Assembly: GCA_017526745.1 (NCBI GenBank) | Contig: JAFXQX010000015.1 | Span: 1 to 64,000 of the forward strand | Length of the DNA stretch: 64,000 nt | Reading direction: 5' to 3' | Source of the DNA: Lachnospiraceae bacterium | Lineage (GTDB): Bacteria; Bacillota; Clostridia; Lachnospirales; Lachnospiraceae | Shown: in pieces, positions 26,513 through 36,800 of the stretch | How the letters are laid out: every line of letters begins with the position of its first letter | Numbering within the stretch: position 1 is the first letter of the stretch | Notes under the pieces: generated by a model | What the model was told of the DNA's origin: nothing | The model's database searches: none | The model's input: the letters and a program-made list of their open reading frames with translations, nothing else | Position numbers and translations under genes: made by a program

Positions 26513-28282
26513 ATGGAGCCATTATTTTCACCGGACATGCATGTATTCTATGAACACACTTCGATTCCGCTCGCAGTGTATTATACGAAGAACAACGGAT
26601 TCAAGGCATATCTTGCCTCGGAGGGCTTTGCGCGGATGTATGAGACAACGCCCGAGGCACTTGTTGACAGGCTTAACAGCAGCGATCCGTTTGCCAACAT
26701 AATCGAAAAGAATGAGATGGCCGAAGCCGTAAGAGCATTCTCCGACAGCGATGAGCCGTATAATGTCGTATTTCATGAGGCCATAGGTCCCGATAAAAAG
26801 ATCAAGACGGTCCATGCCATCGGAACACATGAGTTTACAAGGGACGGCCGGAGATACAGCTTAATACGTTATGACGAGATCTCGGACACCTCGAGGCATT
26901 TTCTGTTCCGCGATGAGGAAAAAGCGATCGAGAAGGAGAGGCAGTTCCTGGCCAGGATCGATGATGCTATAGCCAGAAGCTATACTTCCGTTGCCTATCT
27001 TGATATTGCAGAGGACCTGGTTCATCCTGTCCGGCTCAACAGGTTCGGACAGTTCGTCTGGGAAGATGTCGGCCAGCGCCGGAATCTTCGCGATTCGATC
27101 GATGTATATACAAGATCTCTCGTATATAAGGATGATGCGGAAGGAGTATTAAAGTTCGGGGATATTTCCTGGGTTATGGAACAGCTCAAGGAAAACAATC
27201 CGCTCTATCATGTGTACCGGACCATCAGAAACGGAAAGATCGTATACTACAGACTCAAGGTCATTCCTTTTGACGGCGGAAAAAAACTGATATACGGCTT
27301 TGAGCATTTTGATGAACAGATACGTGAACAGATAGCCAGAAAGAGTGAGCATGATACGCAGATGACCCTTCTTGCGGGACTGTCATGCGAATACGAATCC
27401 GTATGGCTCGTCGATGCGGCGATACATCATGCGAGGATGATAAGTACGAGGATAAGACCCGCCAAGGATACCGACCGGTCACATCCGGTACGGGAAGGAA
27501 ACTACGATACCATCATAGGCAACTATATAGATAATTTCGTAGTGGCCGAGGACCGGGAAAGACTGTACCAGCTTTCCTCCATCGAGAGCCTTATGCGCAG
27601 CACCAAAGAGGATGAGATATACCACATCAACTACTGCAGGATCAATGACGAAGGGTCGAGAAATTATATCCAGCTTGCTATCGCAAGAGTTACCGACGAG
27701 ATGGGTGTTGTCAGGTTCGTGTGCGGATTCAGGAATATCGATGCGATCATAGAAGAGGAAAAGAACCGGAACCTTCTGTACAACATGGCCCATATGGACA
27801 ACATGACAAACGTCAACAACAGGAAGACTTTTGTCGAGTACATGGATTCGATCGATCCCGAAGAGATAAAAGAGGAGTTCATCTTCTTCTCGTTCGATCT
27901 TAACGATCTGAAGGACGTCAATGATTCGCTCGGTCATGAGGCCGGTGATGAACTGATAAAGGGTGCGGCAAACTGTATGAAAGAAGTACTCGGAAAGTAC
28001 GGAAGCGTATACAGGACAGGCGGTGATGAATTCGCCGCTCTTGCAAACATACCGCACGACATAAGGGCCGATGTCATCAGAAGGCTCAAGGACAGGTTTG
28101 AAGGCTGGCACGGAGAGTATTCGCAAAAGCTTTCCATATCCATGGGGTATGTGAGCGCATCGGAAGATCCTTCAATGACGATCGAGGAAATGAGAAGAGA
28201 AGCGGACAAGAGGATGTACGCCCAGAAGTCCGATTATTACATGCAGGAAGGAAACGACAGGAGAAGAAACAGGCATCACTGA
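26513..28282 (+). CDS. Cytoplasmic GGDEF diguanylate cyclase with PAS-like sensors
   Basis: The 589-residue protein should make cyclic di-GMP from two GTP. The C-terminal GGDEF domain has an intact active loop RTGGDEFAAL and FSFDLNDLKDVNDSLGHEAGD; no RxxD inhibitory site is seen just before it. The first 420 residues hold two or three PAS-like folds (residues about 10-120, 135-270 and 285-410) and no membrane segment, so it probably senses a cytoplasmic ligand or redox state. The usual DxLTGLxNR lead-in is altered to DNMTNVNNR. It is followed by an unrelated oxidoreductase gene. Confidence 0.88.
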   Translation: MEPLFSPDMHVFYEHTSIPLAVYYTKNNGFKAYLASEGFARMYETTPEALVDRLNSSDPFANIIEKNEMAEAVRAFSDSDEPYNVVFHEAIGPDKKIKTVHAIGTHEFTRDGRRYSLIRYDEISDTSRHFLFRDEEKAIEKERQFLARIDDAIARSYTSVAYLDIAEDLVHPVRLNRFGQFVWEDVGQRRNLRDSIDVYTRSLVYKDDAEGVLKFGDISWVMEQLKENNPLYHVYRTIRNGKIVYYRLKVIPFDGGKKLIYGFEHFDEQIREQIARKSEHDTQMTLLAGLSCEYESVWLVDAAIHHARMISTRIRPAKDTDRSHPVREGNYDTIIGNYIDNFVVAEDRERLYQLSSIESLMRSTKEDEIYHINYCRINDEGSRNYIQLAIARVTDEMGVVRFVCGFRNIDAIIEEEKNRNLLYNMAHMDNMTNVNNRKTFVEYMDSIDPEEIKEEFIFFSFDLNDLKDVNDSLGHEAGDELIKGAANCMKEVLGKYGSVYRTGGDEFAALANIPHDIRADVIRRLKDRFEGWHGEYSQKLSISMGYVSASEDPSMTIEEMRREADKRMYAQKSDYYMQEGNDRRRNRHH

Positions 28283-28317
28283 TCTGTGATCCTTCAACAG
28301 GTATCGGGAGGTACGAT

Positions 28318-29691
28318 ATGGATTATGACGTTATCATAGTAGGAGCGGGGCCGGGAGGAATATACTCGGCATATGAACTGAAAAAAACAAGACCGGAACT
28401 GAAAGTCGCAGTGTTCGAGGCGGGACGTGAGCTTGCAAAGAGACACTGCCCGATAGACGGCGATAAGATCAAGAACTGCATCGGATGCAAGAGCTGCTCG
28501 ATAATGAGCGGATTCGGAGGAGCCGGTGCATTCTCCGACGGCAAATACAATATAACAAATGATTTTGGCGGAACGCTTTACGAGCATATCGGAAGAGACA
28601 AAGCTATCGAACTCATGAAGTACGTCGACAGCATCAATATCGAAAACGGCGGCAAGGGATGCAAGCTCTATTCGACGGCGGGGACCGCACTCAAGAAAAC
28701 ATGCATGCAGAACAAGCTCAAGCTTCTCGAGGCTTCCGTCAGGCATCTCGGAACAGATATCAATTATGTCGTTCTTGATAAGCTTTATGATTTTCTGAAA
28801 GATTCGGTCGATTTCTATTTCAATACAGTGATCACATCGCTTGATGTGGAGGAGGACGGATACCGCATCAATCATGAAGGCGGGAGCGCCACATGCAAAA
28901 ACTGCATCATTTCGGTCGGCAGGAGCGGGAGCAAATGGATGGAGAGCGTATGCGAAAAACTTTCCATTCCCGCCAAGAGCAACCGTGTTGACATAGGCGT
29001 CAGGGTCGAACTTCCCGCAGTGATCTTTTCACATCTTACCGATGAACTCTATGAGAGCAAGATCGTATACCGTACGGAAAAGTTCGAAGACAGCGTAAGG
29101 ACATTCTGCATGAACCCGCACGGCATAGTCGTTACCGAAAACACAAACGGTATCATAACCGTGAACGGTCACAGTTACGAAGCCAAGGACAAGCAGACGG
29201 AGAACACGAACTTTGCCCTTCTTGTCGCGAAACATTTTTCGGAGCCTTTCAAGGATTCCAACGGGTACGGCGAGAGTATCGCAAGACTGTCAAACATGCT
29301 CGGCGGCGGTGTCATAGTCCAGCGCTTCGGTGATCTTGTAAGAGGCCGCAGAAGCAATGCGAAGAGGATCGCGGAGGGAATGGTACAGCCGACCTTGAAC
29401 GCAACGCCCGGAGATCTGTCGCTCGTGCTTCCGAAGAGGATCCTCGACGGGATCATGGAGATGATACATGCGCTTGACAAGATCGCTCCCGGTACCGCAA
29501 ACGATGATACTCTTCTGTATGGTGTAGAAGTCAAGTTCTACAACATGGAAGTCGAAGTTGATGAGAACCTTGAGACCCAGTACAAGGGCCTTTATATTAT
29601 CGGTGACGGAAGCGGGGTGACCCACTCGCTCTCGCATGCATCCGCAAGCGGTGTGTTCGTTGCCAGAAGGATCGCAGGTATGGAGAACTGA
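28318..29691 (+). CDS. FAD-dependent oxidoreductase
   Basis: The 457-residue flavoprotein starts with the dinucleotide-binding motif VIIVGAGPGGIYSAYEL and ends with the second FAD contact YIIGDGSGVTHSLSHASASG. A cysteine cluster CIGCKSC lies near residue 60. It resembles the uncharacterised family of FAD-dependent proteins related to BaiN/HI0933 and to glutamate-synthase small chains; the substrate is unknown. GGGAGG precedes ATG 28318. Its stop is one base before the next start, suggesting co-transcription with the glycosyltransferase. Confidence 0.8.
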   Translation: MDYDVIIVGAGPGGIYSAYELKKTRPELKVAVFEAGRELAKRHCPIDGDKIKNCIGCKSCSIMSGFGGAGAFSDGKYNITNDFGGTLYEHIGRDKAIELMKYVDSINIENGGKGCKLYSTAGTALKKTCMQNKLKLLEASVRHLGTDINYVVLDKLYDFLKDSVDFYFNTVITSLDVEEDGYRINHEGGSATCKNCIISVGRSGSKWMESVCEKLSIPAKSNRVDIGVRVELPAVIFSHLTDELYESKIVYRTEKFEDSVRTFCMNPHGIVVTENTNGIITVNGHSYEAKDKQTENTNFALLVAKHFSEPFKDSNGYGESIARLSNMLGGGVIVQRFGDLVRGRRSNAKRIAEGMVQPTLNATPGDLSLVLPKRILDGIMEMIHALDKIAPGTANDDTLLYGVEVKFYNMEVEVDENLETQYKGLYIIGDGSGVTHSLSHASASGVFVARRIAGMEN

Positions 29692-29692
29692 C

Positions 29693-31054
29693 ATGAACGT
29701 ATGCCTTCTCAATGATTCGTTTCCCCCGGTCATAGACGGTGTAGCCAATACCGTTTACAACTATGCGCGCATTCTCGAAAAGGACGGCCTCGGAAATGTG
29801 CTTGTCGGCACGCCCAGATATCCGGATGTGGACTACGATACATATCCGTTCAAGGTCGTTGCCTACCGGAGTATCGATACAACAAAGTTCGTCAACGGAT
29901 ACCGTGCAGGCAGTCCTTTTCTTGTAAACGATATCGTCGAGATGGGCGGATTTGAACCCGACATCATCCACTCGCACTGTCCTTTCGTTTCCACATTCAT
30001 CGCAAGGGAACTGCGTACCAGATGTGAAGCTCCGATCGTGTTCACTTACCATACAAAATTTGACGTTGATATAGCCAAGTCCGTCAAGGCGAAGTTTCTC
30101 AGAAAGGAAGCGGTACGTGCACTCGTATCAAATATCTCGGCCTGTGATGAAGTATGGGTGGTATCAAAGGGTGCGGGAGAGAACCTGTTATCACTCGGGT
30201 ATGAAGGTGAATACAGGGTCGTTGAAAACGGAGTTGATTTTCCCAAAGGGAGGGTTGGCGAAGAAGAGGTCAGAAAAGTCACGCTCTCATATGATCTTCC
30301 CGAAAATGTCCCCGTATTCTTGTTCGTCGGCCGCATGATGAAGTACAAAGGCCTCCCCCTCATCATCGAGGCGCTTTCCATGCTGGACGGGGACGGTGTC
30401 GATTTCAGAATGGTGTTTGTCGGAAGCGGCGGTGATGCCGATGAGATAAAAGAAATGGCAAGGGCGGCCGGAATATATGACGACGCCGGAGGCAAATGCA
30501 TATTCACGGGACCGGTATATGACCGTGAAGCACTTCGTGCATGGAATACCAGGGCGGATCTCTTCCTGTTCCCTTCGACGTATGATACGAACGGGATAGT
30601 TGTAAGGGAGGCGGCGGCATGTGCCCTTGCAAGCGTACTGATCGACGGAAGCTGTGCCGCGGAAGGTATCACAAATGACAGGAACGGCTTTATCATTGAC
30701 GATGACGCAGGAAGTATGTATGAGCTTTTGAAGAAGCTTGCATCCGATATGCCTTATATGAAGCAGGTCGGAGAAAATGCGATGAACGAGATATACATTT
30801 CGTGGGAGACGAGCGTTCATGCCGCATATGATCTTTACAACGAAGTCATAGAGAACAAAAAGGCCGGCGTATATAACACGAAGCGTCACAGGATAGGCGG
30901 AGCGATGATAGAGTTCACCGATGACGTTCTGTATGAACTCGGCGAACATTTCAAGGCACCGATAAGGCTTATTGATAATATGTTTGATGACATGCTCGAT
31001 AATGTCGGTGAGATAAGGACCGATATTGCCTGGGGCCTTCACAGGAAGAAGTAA
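29693..31054 (+). CDS. Glycosyltransferase family 4
   Basis: The 453-residue protein is a GT-B retaining glycosyltransferase: N-terminal CLLNDSFPPVIDGVANTVYNYA, donor-domain motifs VGRMMKYKGLPLIIEAL, FTGPVYDREALRAWNTRADLFLFPS and the EX7E-like NGIVVREAAACALASVLIDGS. This subgroup includes diacylglycerol glucosyltransferases and mannosyltransferases. A tail of about 50 extra residues (EFTDDVLYELGEHF onwards) could bind a partner or membrane. With a GH13 glucosidase and a lipid kinase downstream, glycolipid or polyglycerol-linked glycan synthesis is plausible but unproven. ATG 29693 is used because it has GGAG upstream and the correct family start. Confidence 0.85.
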   Translation: MNVCLLNDSFPPVIDGVANTVYNYARILEKDGLGNVLVGTPRYPDVDYDTYPFKVVAYRSIDTTKFVNGYRAGSPFLVNDIVEMGGFEPDIIHSHCPFVSTFIARELRTRCEAPIVFTYHTKFDVDIAKSVKAKFLRKEAVRALVSNISACDEVWVVSKGAGENLLSLGYEGEYRVVENGVDFPKGRVGEEEVRKVTLSYDLPENVPVFLFVGRMMKYKGLPLIIEALSMLDGDGVDFRMVFVGSGGDADEIKEMARAAGIYDDAGGKCIFTGPVYDREALRAWNTRADLFLFPSTYDTNGIVVREAAACALASVLIDGSCAAEGITNDRNGFIIDDDAGSMYELLKKLASDMPYMKQVGENAMNEIYISWETSVHAAYDLYNEVIENKKAGVYNTKRHRIGGAMIEFTDDVLYELGEHFKAPIRLIDNMFDDMLDNVGEIRTDIAWGLHRKK

Positions 31055-31064
31055 AGGGGATGCC

Positions 31065-32741
31065 GTGAAAGACTGGTATAAAGCAATGGCTTTTTATCAG
31101 ATATGGATAAGGAGCTTTTATGACGGCAACAACGACGGGATAGGGGACCTGTACGGGGTGTACGAAAAACTTGAGTACATTAAGAGCCTCGGGGTCGACG
31201 GGATCTGGTTCTCGCCCTTATATCCGTCCCCGAATGCGGACTACGGATACGACATTTCCGATTATAAAAACATCCACAGTGATTACGGCGATCTGGACAT
31301 TTTCAAAAAGGTACTCGATCGCGCGCATGAACTCGGACTCAAGGTCATAATGGATCTTGTGATAAACCACACTTCCGATGAACATCCCTGGTTCATAAAG
31401 AGCAGACAGTCAAGGAACAATCCCTACAGCGACTACTATATCTGGCGGGATGCAAAGCACGGAAAGCTTCCGAACAACTGGGACAGCCTGCTTGAGGGAA
31501 AGGCATGGGAGTATTGTCCCGAGCGCGGCCAGTATTATCTTCACCTCTTTGCGAAAAAACAGCCCGATCTCAATATGGATAATCCCGCAGTGCGGGAAGA
31601 GGTCAAGTCCATAATGCGTTTCTGGCTCGACATGGGAGTCGACGGATTCCGCGAGGATGTCATAAACTTCATATCCAAGGCCGACGGACTGCCCAACGGT
31701 AATCCCTTTATCCCGGTGGCAAACGGAATGCCGTACTACAAGGACGGTCCGCATATTCACGAATATCTCGGCGAGTTTCGGCAGGTCGCAGAAGAGTATG
31801 ACTGCTTCCTTCTCGGCGAAGGTCCGATGACGACAACACGCTCCGCGCTTTCTTATCTTACCGGAAGACATAAGACCCTTGATCTTATGTTCCACTTCGA
31901 GCATATGATGGCTGACTGTTTCATGACCGAGTATATCAGGCGGCCCTTTTCCCTCGTAAAGCTTAAGAAGGCATTTTCCAAATGGCAGTATGAACTTGAG
32001 GGCAGGGCATGGAACACGCTCTATCTAGAAAATCATGATCATCCGCGCATCATCAGCCGCTACGGTGATGACAAAAGATTCCATCGTGAGAGCGGGACGA
32101 TGCTCGCCGCATGTTATCTGTTCCAGCAGGGTACGCCCTTTATTTACCAGGGCCAGGAGATCGGCATGACGAACATCAGGCTGTCTTCGATCGAACAGTA
32201 TGCGGATGTATCATCCAAAAATAACTATTACCGTTTCCATACGAAGGATCCGGTGACAAAACGCCTCGAGAGGATATATGCGTCAAGCCGTGACAGCGCC
32301 AGGACTCCGATGCAGTGGGACCGATCTGCTCATGCAGGTTTTTCCAAGGTCAAGCCGTGGTTCTACGTCAATCCGAATTACAGGAAGATCAACGTAAAGA
32401 GCGAAGAGGCCGACGAGTACAGCATACTCAATTTTTACAGAAAGTGCCTGGCCTACAGGAAGAGAAGCAAAGTCGTGCTCTGGGGCACATACAAAGAGTA
32501 TTGCAGGACCGACAATTACATCTATATGTATGAAAGAAGCTACAGGGGCAAAAAGATACTCGTTGTATGCTCGTTCGCGGATCACAATATCCGGTGGAGG
32601 CTTCCGCGCGCATTTGCCCATTCGCGGGGAAAGCTCGTCCTGTGCAACTATCCGGTCCATACGCCGCATACCCTTGCACCGTATGAAGCCCGGGTATATG
32701 AGATAAGAAACGTTAAGGATAAAGCGAATAACCGATTGTAG
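31065..32741 (+). CDS. GH13 alpha-glucosidase (oligo-1,6-glucosidase type)
   Basis: This 558-residue alpha-amylase-superfamily enzyme would hydrolyse short alpha-glucosides in the cytoplasm; there is no signal peptide. Conserved regions are complete: YQIWIRSFYDGNNDGIGDLYG, VMDLVINHTSDEHPWF, DGFREDVINF with the nucleophile Asp, GEGPMTT with the acid Glu, and LENHDHPRIISRYG. RQSP-like RTPMQWD is also present. The start is GTG 31065 with AAAGGGG seven bases upstream; family members begin at this point (KDWYKAMAFYQIW). Oligo-1,6-glucosidase, maltase and trehalose-6-phosphate hydrolase cannot be separated here. Confidence 0.9.
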   Translation: MKDWYKAMAFYQIWIRSFYDGNNDGIGDLYGVYEKLEYIKSLGVDGIWFSPLYPSPNADYGYDISDYKNIHSDYGDLDIFKKVLDRAHELGLKVIMDLVINHTSDEHPWFIKSRQSRNNPYSDYYIWRDAKHGKLPNNWDSLLEGKAWEYCPERGQYYLHLFAKKQPDLNMDNPAVREEVKSIMRFWLDMGVDGFREDVINFISKADGLPNGNPFIPVANGMPYYKDGPHIHEYLGEFRQVAEEYDCFLLGEGPMTTTRSALSYLTGRHKTLDLMFHFEHMMADCFMTEYIRRPFSLVKLKKAFSKWQYELEGRAWNTLYLENHDHPRIISRYGDDKRFHRESGTMLAACYLFQQGTPFIYQGQEIGMTNIRLSSIEQYADVSSKNNYYRFHTKDPVTKRLERIYASSRDSARTPMQWDRSAHAGFSKVKPWFYVNPNYRKINVKSEEADEYSILNFYRKCLAYRKRSKVVLWGTYKEYCRTDNYIYMYERSYRGKKILVVCSFADHNIRWRLPRAFAHSRGKLVLCNYPVHTPHTLAPYEARVYEIRNVKDKANNRL

Positions 32742-32764
32742 CATCATATAACTTACGATATAAT
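32736..32764 (+). promoter_or_regulatory. Possible promoter of the lipid kinase gene
   Basis: A perfect TATAAT at 32759-32764 lies 17 bases after TTGTAG (32736-32741), at the very end of the glucosidase gene. A small hairpin CCGGA-CGA-TCCGG follows in the leader. Confidence 0.45.
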
Positions 32765-32829
32765 CGGTATGACGGATCTTTGCCGGACGATCCGGCCTCC
32801 GGAATGATCAGGGATTAAGAGGACAGACA

Positions 32830-33699
32830 ATGATCTATGTTATGTATAACCCTCTTGCGGGTAACAGAACATGCGAAGAAAGCTGCAAAGGAGTCGGTGA
32901 GATATTCTCATCCGATGAACTGCGCTATATAGATCTGCTATCGGTCGAAAACATCGAGGAAAGGATCAGGACACTCGATCCCGATGACCAGATAGTCATC
33001 TGCGGTGGAGACGGGACGCTCAACCATCTTATCAATTCGATCGACACTTCAAAGCTCGAGCAGGATATATTCTATTATCCGGGCGGGAGCGGGAATGATT
33101 TTTACCATGACGTGGATAACGAAAGAACGAACGGTGCATACCGGATCAACAAATACCTCAAGTGTATCCCCACGGTCAGGGTGAACGGGCAGGAGAGGCT
33201 CTTTCTTAACGGCATAGGTTTCGGAGTTGACGGATACTGCTGCGAGGAAGGAGACAAGAAGAGGGTAGTGTCTCCCGGAAAAAGAGTCAATTATACGACG
33301 ATCGCCCTTAAAGGGATATTATATGATTTTAAACCGGTAAACGCGACCGTGACCGTGGACGGGGTAACGACCAGTTACAAAAACGTCTGGATGGTTCCGA
33401 CCATGAACGGAAGGTATTACGGAGGCGGTATGATGTGCGCGCCCAATCAGGACCGCATGAACGAGGACGGGCTCGTATCCGTCATAGTAGCCCGCTCGAG
33501 GACCCGCCTGTCGCTTCTTATCGCACTGCTGTCGGTGTTCAAGGGCAAGCATCTCAAGTACAAAAAGATAGTCACCGAGATAAAGGGCAGCGACGTCAAG
33601 GTTGTCTTTGACAGACCGACCCCTCTTCAGATCGACGGAGAGACCGTAAAGGACGTTCTCGAGTACGAAGTCCACAAAGATAAAAAAATCATTTGTTAA
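32830..33699 (+). CDS. Diacylglycerol kinase-family lipid kinase
   Basis: The 289-residue protein belongs to the DagK/YegS/BmrU family that phosphorylates diacylglycerol or related lipids, recycling diacylglycerol released by lipoteichoic-acid or glycolipid synthesis. Evidence: YNPLAGN near the start, the nucleotide loop CGGDGTLNHLIN, YPGGSGNDF, and a C-terminal beta-domain with the IDGE motif (PLQIDGETV). It probably has its own promoter and ends at a clear terminator. The nearby GT4 gene makes a lipid-linked role reasonable. Confidence 0.85.
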   Translation: MIYVMYNPLAGNRTCEESCKGVGEIFSSDELRYIDLLSVENIEERIRTLDPDDQIVICGGDGTLNHLINSIDTSKLEQDIFYYPGGSGNDFYHDVDNERTNGAYRINKYLKCIPTVRVNGQERLFLNGIGFGVDGYCCEEGDKKRVVSPGKRVNYTTIALKGILYDFKPVNATVTVDGVTTSYKNVWMVPTMNGRYYGGGMMCAPNQDRMNEDGLVSVIVARSRTRLSLLIALLSVFKGKHLKYKKIVTEIKGSDVKVVFDRPTPLQIDGETVKDVLEYEVHKDKKIIC

Positions 33700-33724
33700 C
33701 ATAATATTTATGTTGACATAATAT
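33695..33724. repeat. Direct repeat ahead of the C69-like gene
   Basis: GTTAACATAATAT (33695-33707) and GTTGACATAATAT (33712-33724) are 17 bases apart, and ACATAA-TAT-TTATGT between them is a perfect palindrome. The second copy contains TTGACA. It could be an operator overlapping a promoter for the C69-like gene. Confidence 0.4.
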
Positions 33725-33743
33725 AACGTTTGGGTTTACATTA

Positions 33744-33769
33744 AATGGTGTGGGTTCACACCATTTTTT
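33744..33769 (+). terminator. Intrinsic terminator after the lipid kinase gene
   Basis: AATGGTGTG-GGTT-CACACCATT is a 9-bp perfect stem running into six T. Confidence 0.88.
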
Positions 33770-33808
33770 GTTGTTTCTTATTTTATAGTGAAAAAGGGAG
33801 AAGAAATA

Positions 33809-36800
33809 ATGAAGGTATTCTTAAGAGCATCAGCAGCTGCGCTCGCAGCAGTGTTTTTCCTGGCCCTGGGGAAGGTCGATGTAAATGCAGCCACCGGGTT
33901 GTATGTCGGAAAAGATGTCAGCGGCGATAATACGACTCTTGTCGGAGTTACGAGCGAATATGACGTCGGAATATCGACCATGCCGGAGGTGTTTGAAAAA
34001 GGACGTCTGCAAAAAGGCGATGTGATCAGGATGCACAACGGGTATGAGTATACTCTTCCCGAAGAAAGCGCGAAGATGACAGTCGTACGCGCCATGTCAT
34101 ATTCGGAGATACCCGAATGGAACCTCTGTGCGACGAATGAATACGGTGTCAGCGTTCTGGCGACGATAACAACGTCACCCAATTCCGAAGCCGCGGCCGC
34201 AGATCCCTTCGTTGCCGACGGAATATGCGAGGAAAAGATTCCCCAGCTTCTTGCGGCAAACTCCAGGACCGCAAAGGATGCGGTAAATCTCCTGTGCTCC
34301 ATATATGACGAGGCGGGCGCCGAAAATGCGGAGATCGTACTCATAGCCGATCAGGACGGCGCATGGGCTGTCGAGAACTTCACCGGGCATCAGTATGCTG
34401 CGGTAAAGCTTCCTGATGATAAGATCGGCGTATTCGGAAGCGAGCCCATCATCAGGACGGCCGATCCCGATGATGCCGATACGATATGCTCACCCCAGCT
34501 TTTCTCTCTCCCTAAAGATAATGATTTTGCGGTATATGACGAAAACAAGGATATAGATCTGATCCTTACATATAATGAAGATAACAGATATTCCGATGAG
34601 GCCCATCTCCGTGTATGGGTCGGACATGATGTGTTCGCAGCCTCGGAAGAACTTGATTATGATGAGAGCGAAGGATACGATGTGTTCTTTGCACCCGATG
34701 ATGATGTCACGATAGCAAAAGCTTTTGATTTCTTCAGGAACAGATATGAGGGAACACCTTTCGATCTGAACGATAATGATAACTCATACTACTGGGGCAT
34801 CAGCAACCAGACCGTTTCAAATGCGGCGATAGTCCAGATATTCGGTGACGTTCCCGCCCCGATGTCAACGGTCATCTGGGATACTCCCGCCAATCCCGCG
34901 GCATCACCTTTCATTCCGGTCATAGCATATGCCGATACGATCCCCGCATGCTTTACGACGGACATCGCGGATGCCGGCAGTGCCGACGGAACGCTCCAGT
35001 ATGATTTTATAAGACTTGCAGACAAGGCGGTCTTCCGCAGAAACTCTTACGGGCGGTCCATCAAAGAGTACTGGGAAGGAATGGAGGCGGTAAGCGCCGC
35101 TTATGTAGCCGATGCGATGGAAGGCAGGTGGAAGGAGACATATGACGAATCCCCCGCCAAAGCAGCCACGGAGTTTGACGACTACATGTACAAGATCGTT
35201 TCCGAATCCCAGGAAAACTGTGTCAGGATCACGGATGAACTTGACTGGTTCATGTTCAGAAACGGAGTTGTAAGTTCAGACATACCCGACGATCAGGCCG
35301 CTACATTCGAGTGTTCGTTTGATGCCGTATCATACGCACACGCAAACGGATGGGAGACAACAGTCGAAGATGACACGTTTACGGCCACCAAAGACGGCAA
35401 GACCATCGAAGTCGTGCTTTCGGGCGAGAATGAAGGCAACGTGACTTTCAAGGGATTTGATAACAAAAAGCTCATGGAAGACTTCATGACTGACGATACA
35501 GTCGATGAAGGAGAGACCGACAGCGATGACTCCATCCCCGAAGGCGAGACCGTAGAAGAAGCCGAAGAAAAGATAGAAGAGGCAGTAGAGGAGAACAGGG
35601 AAGAAGAAAAGGCTGAAGAGGAAAAGGCTGAAGAGGAAAAGGCCGAAGACAAGAAGGCTGAAGATAAAAAGGCCGAAGAGGAAAAGGCTGAAGAGGAAAA
35701 GGCAGAAGAGAAAAAGGCCGAAGAGAAAAAGGCAGAGGATGCCGCTGCGGAACCTGCCCCCGAAGAGACGGCAGATACCGGGGCCGAGAAGGCTGCACAG
35801 GATGTTGCCGCAAAACTCGAAGTTGATACCATCGCGGAGCTTGAGTCATATTTCGCAGAAAAGATCGCAGGCGTTCCGAGAGACGGATGGGCGGAAGCCG
35901 AGATAGCCGGCCAGCTCGGCGGCGTTGCCGATGATGTGTCTGCTATCATCCTTAAGCATTTCTCCGTTGATGACATAGACGATCTTCTTACAATGGATTA
36001 TGCAAAGATCGGCAATGATATAGCATCCGATCCTGCCATTGCGGATGCAGCAGACAGGCTTGCAAACGCAGGCATCGACCTTGCGGGCCTTACCGAGAAG
36101 TATTTCCTGTCGCTTTCTGATGAAGTTGCGGCGGATGTCGTATCCGGAAGGCTCAGTCAGGATGGCGCGGTCAAGATACTCGATGAGACGGCGACCGATA
36201 TCGAGGGTATAGCAAAGCTTTACATAGAAGGCGTTGAAGGTGCATTCTCCGATGTCTTCGGCAATATTACGGAAGAAGATCTCAAGGAATTCCTGAGCGA
36301 AGTCGACGATGCGGCTGATGTTCTCGATGAATACGGCGTTATCGACCAGAAGAGCCTCGGACTGGATCAGATCGAGCTTGAGGATCTTACCGATGCCGAT
36401 GTTAATGTTGTGATCACTCTCAATGAGATGGATCAGGATGTTATAGACGGATTGTCGGATATGCTCGGCGTTGACGTCGGATCGATCGTAAACGGCTACA
36501 TGGATGAACTTTCCAAAGCGGGCAGGATAGATGCCGCAGGCAATCAGATAGTTGTTGAAGAATCTCACGAAGCTTCGACGGCGCAGTCCGCTCCCGACGA
36601 GGAAGTCATGACCGCTATCGAGGTCGAAGAGGCCCTGTCCGAGGATGACATAGTCATCCCCCAGGAGGTCATCGACTTGTTGAATGAGGCTATAGCCAAG
36701 GCTCATTCCGGCGACGATGGCGCTTTGTCGGCCGAAGGGGGCCTTAACAGTCCGGAAAACGTATCGCCGTCCGTTGAAAACGGAGAATTTACAATATCAC

